A stretch of 64,000 bases of DNA from Takakia lepidozioides (taxonomy: Eukaryota; Streptophyta; Takakiopsida; Takakiales; Takakiaceae). The stretch lies in assembly GCA_030704615.1 (NCBI GenBank), contig CM060731.1, positions 80,454,756 through 80,518,755 on the forward strand, read 5' to 3'. Both the position numbers and the translations under genes were made by a program. The notes below the pieces were generated by a model, which searched no databases, had not been told where the DNA came from, and saw only the letters and a list, made by a program, of their open reading frames with translations. Below, piece by piece: positions 21,641-34,310 of the stretch; within the stretch, counting starts at the first letter, position 1; each line of letters begins with the position of its first letter.

Positions 21641-23390
21641 AGCCGAAGGGGAAGGCCTGAAAACTAGGAGGGCCTTTACTGACGTATGTAAATCTTTGGA
21701 GTACTTGAGGATTTTTTCAACGCGCCAAAGATTTATGCTTGTTGGCAAGAGTAAATACAGCGGACCTATGAATGTGGTAGTAGACAATAGTTCGGACTTG
21801 ATATTAAAGGTTGTCGCAACATAAAGCACACACTACCATGTGTAATAACTTTGAAGTGGGGTACCTTAAAAAAAAAAAAAAAAAAGATGGAAGTCATGTG
21901 AAGCCTCAAAGTGAGCGTGAAGAATATGAACCGACTTTTAACAACAAGGGGCAAGCAAGAAGAGACGAGCAGTGCGCGAGAGGAGGGTCATCGCGGGGTT
22001 TTCTGACACAAGAGCTCTCATCCACAGCGTGCTTGACACGAATTCACATATACTGCAACACCAAAGTACCCAAAGTACACCGCTTGACCTGTGTCATGCC
22101 GCCGCTTTATACGAAACCCTAGCTGCTTGCTTGTATGCCGCGTGGCGAGGCGCAATCAGCTGAGCCCGCGGGGCCTGTTTCTAGCCTTGGATCAAGCGGA
22201 TGGCCCAGATGCTCCCACCATCCTAACTAACCCCTAGCCTAACCATGAGTGTAACCGTTTAATGGTACACTAAGCCAAAAATTTATACGGATGAATGAGT
22301 ATTGTCGCACGGATGAAATAGGAAAATTAGGGATGAGGAGAGTTTGGGCCATCACAGCCCTTTATATCATCATTAAAGAACGTGGAAAAATTAACCATGT
22401 TAGGAGGCCATGAAAGACGTGTACATCAAAAAACTCATGGGGTGACACCCAGATACTGTCCACTGAGGGGATGCTTAAGTGCAAAGCCAGGGAGAGTCTG
22501 TCTTTATTATAGTAAGTGAGAATGGGGCTGTAAGTTCGAAACCAGATGCAGAGGAAAAAGAGGCCGGCACCAAAAGAGCTCCTGGCATATGTATGGTTGA
22601 CTAGATGATTAGTGAACTGAGTAGGCTGTCCTAAACAACAAACTGTGAAGGCACAATCATAGGTACTTGGGGAATGTATGGGGGCAGAGCCGAGTCTGAA
22701 CTAGGAAGAGTCATTAATTGTATGCCATGGATTAAAGACCAGAAAAGCTACCAGCTAGACTGTGCAGAGAAACAACAGATATCAATCTTCTACCCCTTTC
22801 GACTAAGGGTTCAAAATCAGTGGGCTTTGATTCTTGAATCCATGTTCTTCCAATGATGCCAAGTTATCTCCTCATTGTGTTCCTTCCACTAGAGATGGCC
22901 ATTGGCTAGGGGCCGGGGCTTGAGGGATCACTTGCCGGATGATGCCTTGGTGAGCCCATGCAGCATCAAAGGTCGAGGGGAGGGCTCGCCGTTTGGCTTC
23001 AGCACATATGCATACTGCCAACAAAAGCAATTTCCTCAATTTCCTTCCCTCGAGAATTAGATCAAAATATATTCGGGCAACATGTGGACTACCAACCGGT
23101 AGAAACTTGTAGGATAAAGCAGCCCTAGAAGGTGCTTCACTTGTTTGAGCATTTTGTCATGGAGGCGTTAATCCTAGTGGTGAAGGCGAGAACAAGGGGT
23201 TGTGTGGAAGTGTGGACCCCACACCAAGCATTTATGGAACATCAATGAGACATGACTAGAATACAAACAAAATGAAGAATACCATACTCTGAGAGCATAG
23301 TATGTGTACATATAGACAACCAGCATGTAGTGTGGGCACATACCACGTTGGATGTGGTTGTGGGTTCAAACCACGGTCTAGTGTGTCATG
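21641..23390. other. Non-coding, nothing recognised
   Basis: A poly-A run lies near 21869-21887. I see no supported gene, RNA or element in this stretch. Confidence 0.4.
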
Positions 23391-23475
23391 AAGGTGTCCA
23401 CCTTTCAACTGGAAGGCAGTAGCCCTCCCTTGTGGTGAAGTGACACCATAAGTTACGCTCCTTACAGGAGGCGTC
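23391..23475 (+). repeat. Dispersed hairpin-bearing repeat, copy 1
   Basis: Shares GAAGGTGTCCACCTT and GTGACA-Y-CATAAGTTACGCT with 39131-39207. The first block is itself a hairpin (AAGGTG/CACCTT). After TTACG each copy has a different 5-bp stem: CTCCT/AGGAG here and CTTGC/GCAAG in copy 2. Compensatory change suggests that the structure matters in the transcript, for example in the R/U5 part of an LTR. Too little flank is shared to name the element. Confidence 0.55.
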
Positions 23476-24049
23476 ATACTTTTGTGTACATAGACCATAC
23501 AGACAAAGAGAAATTCTCTCGACCGTACGATCAATCAGCATCGAAGGGTACCTGCTCTGGATTCTAGGGTTTACGGGTAATCTCAGCCATACGTTCTCCT
23601 GAGAATCGCCAGTGGGGAACACCTGTTACGCTTTGGAACGGGCCCTGGTAGGCACCTGTTCCACCTGGCCGAATGCAGGCTCGCGGACTCGACCGCATTC
23701 CTATGTGGAACAGTAGGGCCCATTCCATAGTACAGAGCGGACTGTAAGCTGAGGTGGAAAATTTCTACTGCCTTTCATGCACAGTAAGTTAAGCCCCTTT
23801 GTTTCAGGGTTTCACCTGATCTCAACAACACACTCGGCTCCTACGTTGCCTCATTCCGGTGAAACCCCGGGCTTATCAAACACGTAAAAACCTCATTAGA
23901 AAATCCTAGTGTATTTTGTGGGGCTTTAAGAAGCATAATTCCCGTTTATCCTGTTATGCCGTTGAGCCCATGGGCTTGGGCCCGTAATCTCAGATTACGC
24001 ATAAAAAGACCGGTAAATTCTGGACCTTGTAACCTTCTTTTCTCAACAT
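23476..24049. other. Non-coding, nothing recognised
   Basis: No supported feature. Short inverted segments occur (for example around 23630-23730, GTTCCACCTGG / CTATGTGGAACAGTAGG), but no clear element boundary is visible. Confidence 0.35.
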
Positions 24050-24345
24050 AACATGAACATAATGGTTTTGAAAATAGATATTACCTCAATAATTATTTTG
24101 ACCTCCCTCAAAAACTATTGTTGAAGTAATTTTCCTTTAAAACAAAACATAATGGTTTTGAAAACAGATATTACCTCAACAATTATTTTTGACCTCCCTC
24201 AAAACTATTGTTGAGGTAATTTTCTTTTAAAACAAACATACTGGTTTTGAAAACAGATATTACCTCAACAATTGTTTTTGACCTTCCTTAAAAAACTACT
24301 CCCTCAAAAACTATTGTTGAGGTAATTTTATTTAAAAAAACATAA
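24050..24345. repeat. Tandem ~93-bp units, each a hairpin
   Basis: Three units plus a partial one. Each has CATAMTGGTTTTGAAAA, then ATTACCTCAACAAT and, about 35 bp later, its inverse ATTGTTGAGGTAAT. The whole array is AT-rich. Confidence 0.8.
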
Positions 24346-24415
24346 TGGTTGATAAGTAATAAAACAAAGATATGTTATAATATTTTTGCTCTATAGGAAT
24401 AACAATTATCTAGGG

Positions 24416-24677
24416 TCGATTGTATGGAGCCCAGATTAACCCCTAATGGACGAGGCGACCCGTTTCGGGTCGCGTCAGAATCATCCACGATGGCAAATCG
24501 TTGGATGACCTTGGATGAAAAACTTTCTGAATGAAAGTTGTGCGCCTCGATTGTATGGAGCCCAGATTAACCCCTAATGGACGAGGCGACCAGTTTCGGG
24601 TCGCGTCAGAATCATCCACGATGGCAAATCGTTGGATGACCTTGGATGAAAAACTTTCTGAATGAAAGTTGTGCGCC
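24416..24677. repeat. 131-bp tandem duplication with palindrome
   Basis: Units 24416-24546 and 24547-24677 are nearly identical. Unit 1 contains the perfect hairpin GCGACCCG-TTT-CGGGTCGC; unit 2 has one mismatch in it (CCAG for CCCG). Confidence 0.9.
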
Positions 24678-25443
24678 TTGATGTCATGCACCTGCCCGTC
24701 CTTATGGCACCCTAAAATATTAAAAGCCCTGCCGTCAGTAATTTTTTTAATGTGCATGACATTAATTGGTCGTCCAGCAGCTTTGACTTAGCGTGGCAGG
24801 CTGAAGGGGTGACAACAAGGCAAAAGTACAAATGGAAACAAATGCAAATCTCTGCCTGAATTTTTGTTAGAATTCTGAATTTCTTTTTGGAGGTAGTAGT
24901 TCATCATTCAAGGAACACTTTCACCGCAACAATTGTGATTCCAAGGAAATTTCGACCCCCTAAGCCTGAATTACATGTCATTTGAGCTTCATGGTGTGTT
25001 TTGACCCCCTTGTATTTCTCTACAAAGCAACCTTATCAAAATTTTGGAATTCTGCTTTGAAATTTTGGGGCAACATGCTTTAGGTGCCACATAATTGGAA
25101 TCTGGATGGGGTCTTGTGAGGAAAAAATAATTTGTCGATCCAATTTCCTGGTCAAATAATTTTTCCACTCTAAATTTGGAGTGTACCCCAAATTTTGGGC
25201 TTGCAAATTTCTTATAATCTTCCAAACGACACGGTGGAATGAGCTACCCGCCAGTTGGTAACGAAATTGTCGAAATTTTCACAGAAGCAGGTAGGGTTTA
25301 GGTGGATGAAGTAGGTAGCCTCCCATTCATACGGTTCATCCCTGTGGATGTTAGTTTCCCGAGAGATATACCCTCATCCGTGAGGGTATGTCCGGTTTTG
25401 GAGGGGGCCCACCAAAAACTGCCTCGTCCATTAGAGGTTAATG
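24431..25443. repeat. Inverted repeat pair ~1 kb apart
   Basis: ATTAACCCCTAATGGACGAG at about 24437 (and in the duplicated unit) is repeated inverted at about 25423-25443 with one mismatch. This could be the termini of a non-autonomous TIR element, but no target duplication is clear. The interior has no supported gene. Confidence 0.45.
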
Positions 25444-25757
25444 ACATTGGCCTTTTTATGGTAGCCACTTTGTTGCAATATAAGGGCCCTTCCAGCCAGA
25501 TTTATCTGAACATGTGTTGCCCTTGCAATGTCTTCTTGGTCATATATGGTCGCCATATTGCGACAGTATGGTGCGTAGCTGTAGCCACGTTTTATCCACG
25601 TGGAAAACAGCTGGTTCGCCACCTACGCACTCTACCCCACCAGTTTATAGCCACATGGCCGTTGTACATGAAATGAAAAAAATGGGCTGATGTGGAAAGA
25701 TTTGCTAAGAATGTGGTTACAAAATATAAGCTAGTGTCAACCTGCGTTTCGTATTAG

Positions 25758-26253
25758 GTGAAGTCGGCTCAGAATTTTGTGTGGCCTCGTCGTTATGAGG
25801 CTGGTCAAACGACCGTCAGGCCGTCTCATTACTATAGGAGCAAACTACCTTTCATGCGTCAAGGACTTAGAATTTTTTTGGCATATGAATTCTACAACTA
25901 CCTCCATGCAGGTAGTTTTAGGATTTTCTACATGAAGGTAGTTGCAAAACCAAGCTGAACTACCTGCATGAGAGTAGTTGCATACCACCCATGGAGGTAG
26001 CTACAGTAAGCGCCATCCACCGGAACTACGTTCAAGGAGTGGAACCCAAAACTTGCATTGCCACATTACCATTGACCTACCACCAGACCACAACCTCCGC
26101 CCGTGCTAGTAATCTGACGTTTTTTCAATATATAAGAGAAACAGGGGAATAGGTATCGTTTTAATGTAGCGGGGCCGCTATCAGGTCTTGTCCCCTCTGC
26201 ACCCTGCGGCCTCATTACGACGAGGCCACACAAAATTCTGAGGCAGTGAAGTC
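25758..26253. mobile_element. MITE, 480 bp, 8-bp target duplication
   Basis: The termini around 25768-25801 and 26210-26243 are inverted copies of about 34 bp with one mismatch (CTCAGAATTTTGTGTGGCCT...). The direct repeat GTGAAGTC flanks the element at 25758-25765 and 26246-26253. An 8-bp duplication fits hAT-type elements, less well Mutator. The interior carries several AACTACC/GGTAGTT hairpins (25895-26000) and no ORF. Confidence 0.8.
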
Positions 26254-26356
26254 CTGCAACGAGTGCTTTACGCGATTCAAGATTCCATAGCCCCCAAGGC
26301 GGTAGCCGGAGGGTGTGGGAATCTTGAATCGCGTAAAGCCCGAGTTAGAGGACTTT
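26249..26356. repeat. Long hairpin with 22-bp perfect arms
   Basis: GCTTTACGCGATTCAAGATT(CC) at 26265-26286 is repeated inverted at 26318-26339 around a 31-nt loop. Outer arms (AAGTCCTGCAACGAG versus GAGTTAGAGGACTT) extend pairing imperfectly. It abuts the MITE's right flank. Confidence 0.85.
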
Positions 26357-28520
26357 ACCTCACGTAAAACTGAATGCATATCCAGAATATGCAAAATTAC
26401 AAAGTTACGTTTAAGGGCTTCCATCCCCTTTCTTTTAAAAATGTTTTTAAGTGTAAATTTTCATAGAGCCAAGATTTCATAACATTATGAGTAACATAAC
26501 AAAAAACCATTTAACATTTATCCAGGGTTGACTGTAGTCCACTTTGGATGGGACACATGGCAATAACGGATTTTTTTAAATTTTTTAATAAAAAGGGGAC
26601 GGAGGCCCTTGTACTCAAATTAAATAAATATATTGCGTCTTGGGCCCAAAAGGCACTGAGTTGCAGATGCGAAAAATTCAATCTGAACCTGCAGAGACAA
26701 CAGTGATGCCTCTTGCAATCTGAACATGCAAGGGGGAACTAATACTAAGCTACTAGGTCCAAAACAGACTGTCTAGGCAGCATGCCCCAATGAAAATTGC
26801 CCAAATACCAAATGTCAACGTCGATATTTTCACTACACGTGGTATTTTCCTTGAAGTCCCTCCCAATAAACAAGCGAACACTAAACGAACCTGGCGACGC
26901 ACATGAACTCAAGGCACAACATAGTAGGCAATGAACTCAGAGTGATTGCCACCGCGCAGTGGCGACGGCCACCCCCTCCAGCCCTAAAACGCTTGGTGAA
27001 CGGACGGCCCAGGGCGGTTCACGTGGCGAGATCCCCCATGGCGACCACGCCAACAGGCGCAGGCCATTGGATGGCGGATGCCAGGGGATCCTGTTCCTAG
27101 GCGCCAAGGGGTGGTTCCCTTGGTGCTTTATGGTGACACTCTGCCAGGGAACGTGCGCTTTCTGGCTTTTTTTTCGTTTTTTCCCCTGTTTTTTTTACAA
27201 GGGCGTGTCGCAGCCCACAAAGTTCGAGTGCTTTCTGGTTTTATTTCGCCTAAAAAATATGGGTTGTTCCACATGTCTTTCTTTTTCTCTTAGAAGAGTC
27301 TCTTTATCTTAGAAAGATCTGTATAGGAAAAGGATGCCAAGGCCGCAGACAGCCCTGGCCAGCAAAAGGAATTCCCAAGTTGCTATACGTAACTTAGGTA
27401 CTGCATTGCAGCGTGGCCGCTCGGGCCGTAGCAGAGAGCTATATGTGGCGAGACGTCGAGCCAGCCTGCTTACAGCCCGTGGCGGTCGCGCTCCAATGCG
27501 CTGTGGGACGTAATGTCACTGACGACGGTAAAGTTGAGCAAGTCACTGAGGTCATAAAGTGACCAGGTGAGTAGGTCCTTCGCATTCCAAAAGATTTATG
27601 TTTAATATCTGCTCCTCCCAGAGGAGAAGAGCCCGATTGACGAGGGAGGGACGTCCCACTAAAACGCGGGACAATACGCACCGGTGGAACCCCCTTGAAG
27701 GGGGGGGTGGGGGGAGGGCAATATGCAACGGTGGAATGCACCGTCAAATCTTCACGTGCTTTATGCAGGGCGCCCTTGGGCCTAATGCCCTTAAATCCAG
27801 GGACCCCTCCCCTCGAGGCCTTCCCCTATACCTATCACATCACAAAGGACACGAGATAAAAAACCTGCATAGCTTATAAAAAGACACAAGAAGGACACAA
27901 AATACGAGATGAAAAGAATGACACATGCTACAGGAAATAGCCGGCCTCCTCGTAGGCAATCAAAACGTGCCACGTCCTCGACATGCTCCTGTCAGTGCAA
28001 TACAGGAAAGGAAATAATTGACTTTACGCCACACCTAAGCTTACAAGGTGCTTCACCTAGTTGAGCTTTTGCCACAAGGGACCTCGCCAGCCTGGCCAGG
28101 GCCCTTACGCAGCATAAGCATCCCTCGGTAATATTCTGTAGGGTTTGGACTCTGCCAAGGCGTTCCACGAGTTAACGGCAGGCTAGAACGCAGCCCCCAG
28201 AGTACAACTCTAGTGGGCACACGCCTTACCGCGCGTGAAGCAGAGGGTGAAAATTGGACACGTGTCCTTTTCCAATTAAGCGCCCTGCCAAGCTGTACAG
28301 GGCTCTTGTATTGTGTAGACTCGCGACAACCAAGTTGTAGCCGCGTGCTAATGGGCACATAATGATTTTCCAGCTTTTCTCCTTTGTTTTTTCAGTCAGA
28401 ATTTTCGGATGCAGGGTCTCCCTGTAAGGCTGGGTCCTTGTAAGGCCGGGTCCTTTTCTTTTCCTTTCTTTATCTTTCTATTTCTTTACTTCTTGTCCTG
28501 GGGTTGAGTCTTTCTCTATC
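26357..28520. other. Non-coding, nothing recognised
   Basis: GC-rich patches around 26950-27110 and 27600-27800 give open frames on both strands, but I find no domain, splice-consistent exon chain or element termini. 27670-27760 has G-rich runs (GGGGGGGTGGGGGGAGGG). Confidence 0.35.
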
Positions 28521-29254
28521 TACCGTCCCTGGAAACCGTTTAGGCGATAATTAATTCACAATGAAAGTGCCTAATCAATTCTGTGAATTTTTCAGATTTT
28601 GGCCTAATTGTTGGGAAATTATTGGACCAAAGTGCCTAATGCCCAAAAATTCCACCAAAAAACTTGCAAGCCTCTTCTCATGTTGTTTTCAAAATTTCTT
28701 TGAACAAAAATCAATACAAATATATGCGTGCGGAAATAACTAGCCTACCAGCCTACCACAACTCAAGAGTACCATTATGTAAGAGGTTTGACCATGGACC
28801 GGCATACCAATATGAAAACCAGTGTACCCAATGACCAATGTATCAAAGCCCTGAACGAGCGTGCCTACCCAATGACCAATGTACCAAAGCCCTGTAGCAA
28901 CGTGCCTACACTAGTGTGGACTAATATTGAACTCACCTAAAGTGTGAGAGCGAAGGGAGAGCTTGTCTCTACCTGCTTGAGACTTGGAGCACCGCGTGTA
29001 ACAAAGAGGGGCATTTTTAGGGTTTCAAAGGAAATGAAAGGTAGCTGGAGCCTGGAAGGGCCCATGGGCATTGGGTGTCTATTTTGTAATTTTATTCTTA
29101 AGAAAATAAATGTTTTCTCTTCTCACGAGCCTAATTCTAAAACATTATAGCATGAAGATGCCTAATTTGAGAAATTGTTTTCAAAACAAGCCTAATTTTC
29201 TGATTGATTGATTTTATTATTAGGCGCAAAAATGCCTAAACTCCGGGGACGGTA
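28521..29254. mobile_element. TIR DNA element copy 2 (uninterrupted)
   Basis: The left end starts TACCGTCCCTGGAAACCG and the right end is its inverse (CTCCGGGGACGGTA). It matches copy 1 (12507-20859 without the retrotransposon) in inverse orientation. Compared with copy 1 it has extra middle sequence (about 28745-28985) containing a two-unit ~43-bp tandem repeat (CCCAATGACCAATGTA...GCCTAC) near 28828-28912. No ORF for a transposase. Confidence 0.85.
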
Positions 29255-31089
29255 TCAGTTAAAGAAATAAGCTGAAAAGAAGAAAGTTGGAAGATCTTTA
29301 CGCTGGGGAAGTCACTGTCCCTCAGTACTTCCGCCTTTTTCTGATCTGCCTCAAAAGGCCTGGGCCAGTAACTTCTCCTATGCTTATCACACAATGTAAC
29401 TTAGGGCCGCGGGTACCATTCACATGAGCTAATAAAACTACGAACTACAAAGGGATTTTACGATTTTACCTGCTTTACGCTTTGGGAGCGCCATGAAAAG
29501 ACAAAGGAAAAAAACCGCAATGATACTTTTGCGGTCGGGTCTCCATTCCCTTCTCCTGGCGGCCAAATCAGCAACATGACAAAACAGATGTTTTCCAAGT
29601 TGATGTACCAGGGATGTGACTCCTGTCACTCGTGGGGTAAGGGGGAGTTAACCTGCGCTTAATGACACCGCACTGCACCGCACGTGTGACATCAACATTG
29701 CAACTGCAGTACAACTACAGTACCACTGCAGCTAACTGGGCTCACTTAAGGCGACAGCTGTGACCTGCCCACCTCGTCCATGTGTTCTTTGTCGAGCTGA
29801 AAATACTGAATATATGAAGGTAAGACCATATATGATGTTGCAAATGTTATTTGTGAAAAATAACAACCTTACTAAGTCAACATGGACCGTCTGGTCTCAA
29901 CAGTCAACCGCCCTCTTCACCCAAAAAAAAGGTATTGTAAAAAGGGTGTGTGCACTTTCGATCAAACTCGGTCTTACCATCTCTATAAACGCCAAAAGAG
30001 GCGTGGGCCACATATGATAACACGCCAAAAAGCAAGAGGTTGGTAGGGAGAGTATTTTTGGATGAGGGGTGCCGTGTGTCCGAGGGAACAAAATGATTGA
30101 AGTGCTCGTCTTCCGATGTTGATGCCGTTTGTTGTGATCAAACGATCACACCCACGCATAAACTGCGCGTTTCCAAGTGTCATGTCATCCCCTCTTTTTT
30201 TTTTCCAATTCTATTGCCTTCCAATTTCTTGATTGAGATAAAACTTTTTCTTAAAAAAACAACTTTAGATCTAAACGAAATTTTCGTCCTAAATTTTACA
30301 TATTATATAGATTTTCTTAAATGTGAACAAAATTTAGACCTCTTATTCTAGTAAGGATCTAAGTTTACAATAAGGAGTTTCTTGATAAATATGTGTGGAA
30401 CGTGAATCACATTAAGTACCGAGAGAGATTGGACGAAAGCATGTACACGTTCAAATTAAATCTGGACGGGCGGGGGTTGGCGAGGGCCCACTTGGTATTT
30501 CATTTTGTTCATAACTTGTTTATGTTTTTTAAATTATTACGTTAAGAATTAAAGGTTGGGGCTGCAGACGGCGGGCGACGGATGGAGAGGACGGCGACGG
30601 ACGAAGAGGGACGGAAGGACAGGAGGACGGGATGGGTCCACGAAGGGGGCGGTGGGCAGGTGGCAGGTGGGACGTGGACTCCGGTGCGAGTGAAAATCGA
30701 CGGTGAGGAATGGGGTCCGTCGCCGTCGATCGCAGGGCAACGCGAAGGGCGTGGCCCGCGCCGGGCTGCCACCTTGTGTGGAAAGGGCAGAAAGGCATCC
30801 CTTGTGACTGTAGGGCACTCTTTGTGGCGTGCAGTGTATGATCAGCACGCTGTGTGTCTTGTGTTAACTGTCGCTGATCAGAGCAGATCTGCATTGCCTC
30901 CACAACGGTATCTTTTTCAGCTTCTCTATCTGGGCTCTCTGTCCCTCGCATATGTTGTTCTTAGACAGTCTGTGTACCTTCAGATGAGCAGAGAGGCGAG
31001 GTGGAAGGAGGCGAGGGGGTTTTGAAGGTTCGGCAGCTCCCTCTCTCTGGTACAGGAAGAAGAAGAGTGGTGGTTGGCAGCGAGTAGCA
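29255..31089. other. Non-coding; upstream region of CYP73A
   Basis: No supported gene. 30550-30800 is GC-rich (GGACGG-type repeats), which creates long open frames on both strands. The last few hundred bases are the presumptive promoter and 5' UTR of the P450 gene; I see no AC element or clear TATA box. Confidence 0.4.
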
Positions 31090-33779
31090 ATGCGGTGGAA
31101 TTTGGGTATGGCGATTTCCTTAGCCGTAGCTGGGATCGACGGAGTTGTGGCCGCTGCTGCCGAGGGGGAGGCGAAGTTTGGCTTCTTCAATGCGGCAACA
31201 ATTTTACAGGTTATGTTTGTTGCAGTTGTAGTTGGTCTCATCATCATGAAGGTGAAGGAGGCGAAGCTGAATCTACCGCCGGGCCCCATCGCGCTACCGA
31301 TAGTTGGCAACTGGTTGCAGGTTGGTGTTGATTGGGCCCTGTAACGACGGGAATGTTTTCTTGTGTGGGCGCTCTTATTGGAACCGTGTTTCTCTTGCCT
31401 CGTCTGGTTGCATAGATGGATTTGCTGATATGGGAATTGGTCGAGGGTGATTGGTTTTATACCAGTACGCAGATCTGCCCCGTATTCCGCATTTCCAAAT
31501 GAGGATCGGGTTGAGAGCAAGTCTGTCAGACTTCTATATGCCTCCCCTCTAATGTTGTCATCACAACTTTGTGCAAGTCGTGGTCTCCAATGAGGACAAA
31601 AGATGTGTTCATTTTGTCCTTGCGGCCTTCGTAGTGGCGCCGGTTAGACGGACATCTGTCGGCCGACCCTTCAACTTTTGCTTTGTCTGCTGTCTGATGG
31701 AACTGATTCTACAGTAAGATGAGCCCAATTTTTTTTCGATGTCTTCTGGTCTCTGATGTACATTTTCCTCTGCAGGTTGGAGATGATCTGAACCATCGGA
31801 ATCTTGCTGAGATGTCCAAAAAGTACGGTGATTTGTTCTTGCTGCGAATGGGGCAGAGGAACTTGGTGGTAATCTCCTCTCCAGAGCTTGCTAAAACTGT
31901 ACTTCACACCCAAGGTGTCGAGTTTGGCTCCAGGACACGGAACGTAGTCTTCGACATCTTCACGGACAACGGCAACGACATGGTGTTCACAGTTTATGGT
32001 GAGCACTGGCGCAGAATGCGACGCATCATGACCGTCCCCTTCTTCACCAACAAGGTTGTCCAAAGCTCAAGGTTCGGGTGGGAGAGTGAGATCGACTCTG
32101 TGATTAAGGATTTGAAGGCGCGTCCCGAAGCTTCAACGACCGGAGTTGTGATAAGGAAAAGGTTGCAGCTGATGATGTACAATATCATGTACCGCATGAT
32201 GTTTGATTCGCGATTTGAATCTGAAGACGACCCCCTGTATGTGAGGCTGAAGGCATTGAATGGGGAGAGGAGTCGGCTTGCACAGAGTTTTGAGTACAAC
32301 TATGGTGACTTCATCCCCATCTTGCGGCCATTCTTGAGGGGCTACTTGAAAATCTGCAAGGAGGTCAAAGAACGGCGATTGGCACTGTTCAAGGAGCATT
32401 TCGTCGAGGAGCGCAAGTAAGTGGCTGTTTTTCTCTACATGCTAATGTTGAGCGGTTCCTGTCTCTTGTAATGGTGGTGTCCTCCATGCTGCCAGCCAGG
32501 ATGGAGGGAAGGTTATATAGCCTGAACGTTGTTGATCTCTTGCGAATATCCCCGTCTAATCACTAACTAATATGAAATGGAATGGTATTGATTGGTGTAG
32601 CCTTGTAAACCTGTTGTAAAGAAGTAAGTATAACAGTTGACATATGGGTCTTGCAGGAAGTTGATGAGGTTGCAGGGCAGCAGCGCAGAGAGTGACAGGT
32701 GTGCCATTGATCATATTCTCGATGCACAGAAAAGGGGGGAGATCAATGAGGATAATGTGCTCCTCATTGTTGAAAATATCAATGTTGCAGGTTGGGTCTT
32801 AACTCCTGATGTCCTGTCATTTTTTTAAGCTAGCTGTGGCTTGTTGAGTAGAAGTAGCTTGCTTATGGCGTAAAAAGGCTGCTCTTTTGGAGGAGAGGGA
32901 GGTAGTAACTGTTTTAGGTCAAGCAATAAGAGACTCACTGTAAGCAGAAAGATGAGATCAAAGCTAGTGCATCAATGGAGGATGGTTGCAGGTAGCAAAT
33001 TCTGTAATTCTACTGTTTCTTCATCACCTGCTAGTGTGTACTACATGGCCCAGCATGTTGCTGAGTATAGTGATCAGTTACCCACTGCTAACTGCTAAGT
33101 CTGCTGCATGTGACTCCTACTCCAGGCCCTTCTTGCAGTTCTCTCTCATCCTCCCTAACACATGCCATGTGGGACTGACGCAGCAATCGAGACAACACTC
33201 TGGTCGATTGAGTGGGGAGTGGCTGAGCTTGCTAACAATCCTAAAATGCAGAACCAAATTCGCCTTGAGCTTGATACTGCTCTGGGAAAGGGCATCTTGA
33301 TTGAGGAACCTGATACAAATGACAACAAGCTGCCATACCTCTCTGCTTTTGTGAAGGAGATTATGCGGATGCACATGGCAATCCCACTTCTTGTGCCTCA
33401 CATGAATCTGCATGCTGCAAAACTGGCAGGTTATGATATCCCTGCTGAGACGAAAGTCCTGGTCAATGCCTGGTGGATTGGAAACAATCCGAAATACTGG
33501 GATAAACCCGAGGAATTTATGCCAGAGCGCTTTCTGAACGAAAAGATTGAAGCTAGTGGCAATGACTTCCGATTCCTGCCCTTTGGGGTAGGCCGGCGAG
33601 CCTGCCCTGGACTGATCATTGCCATGCCACTATTGTCCCTAGTGCTTGGTCGGCTGGTTCAAACGTTTGAGATTCTACCCCCACCTGGTGTTGATAAGCT
33701 GGATATGTCTGAAAAGGGGGGACAATTCAGTCTTCACATTGCAAATCACTCTACAGTGGTGGTGAGGCCTAGGGCCTAA
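31090..33779 (+). CDS. CYP73A: Cinnamate 4-hydroxylase (CYP73A), complete
   Basis: Four exons, 31090-31320, 31776-32416, 32657-32790 and 33184-33779, join in phase (0, 2, 1) to 533 residues ending in TAA. This ER-bound P450 hydroxylates trans-cinnamate to p-coumarate, the second step of phenylpropanoid synthesis. Visible features: an N-terminal membrane anchor ([14 protein letters not shown]), the hinge [14 protein letters not shown], the I-helix spanning the exon 3/4 junction ([14 protein letters not shown]), the ExxR in KEIMRM (about residues 394-397), PERF, and the heme loop [11 protein letters not shown] with Cys near 476. The family is usually about 505 residues; this one has about 28 extra at the N-terminus, with an Ala-rich stretch. 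The ATG at 31090 was chosen as the first in frame; a later start is possible. Confidence 0.95.
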
Positions 33780-33843
33780 CCGATCACTGGCTGGGAGGAG
33801 ATATTAATCGATAGTTCAGTCACAACCAACTTTTAGTTCGGGA

Positions 33844-34250
33844 GGAAGTGGTAGTGTATTGCAGAGATATCTCCCCAATAGAAAGAGTAAGGACCAAAAA
33901 ATGTTTGTTATCAAAAACTGCTTCTCAATGGAATATGTGCACATGTGTAACATGGACAGATCTGTACATTTAGCCCTCAAAAGGCTTATACACCTCCAGC
34001 TACCTTTTCCTTTACAACTTGAACAATTCTGATTCTGCTTTGAAGTGGTAGTGGGTAGTGTATTACAGAGATATCTCACCAATAGAAAGAGTAAGGAAGA
34101 GTAAGGACCAAAAAATTGTTATCAACAACTGCTGCTCAATGGAATGTCCACATGTGTAACATGGACAGATTTGTACATTTAGCCGCCAAAGGCTTATAAG
34201 GCTTACCTTTTCATTCACAACTTGAACATTTCTGATTCTGCTTTACTTCT
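33844..34250. repeat. ~205-bp tandem duplication behind CYP73A
   Basis: GAGATATCTC-centred units begin near 33844 and 34042, sharing AATAGAAAGAGTAAGGACC, ACATGTGTAACATGGACAG and ACATTTAGCC. It lies in or just after the presumed 3' UTR. Confidence 0.85.
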
Positions 34251-34310
34251 ATAGTGCTTTATGTTGGCCACCTTTGAGGACTCGGCCGCCACACTTTTCC
34301 CCTTGCCTCG

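Noticed and set aside
23340-23380. tRNA-like B box (GGGTTCAAACCAC)
   Set aside because: I could not find a matching A box or a foldable cloverleaf around it.
30529-31025. Overlapping open frames on both strands upstream of CYP73A
   Set aside because: GC-rich repetitive sequence with few stops. No domain and no splice link to the P450 gene.
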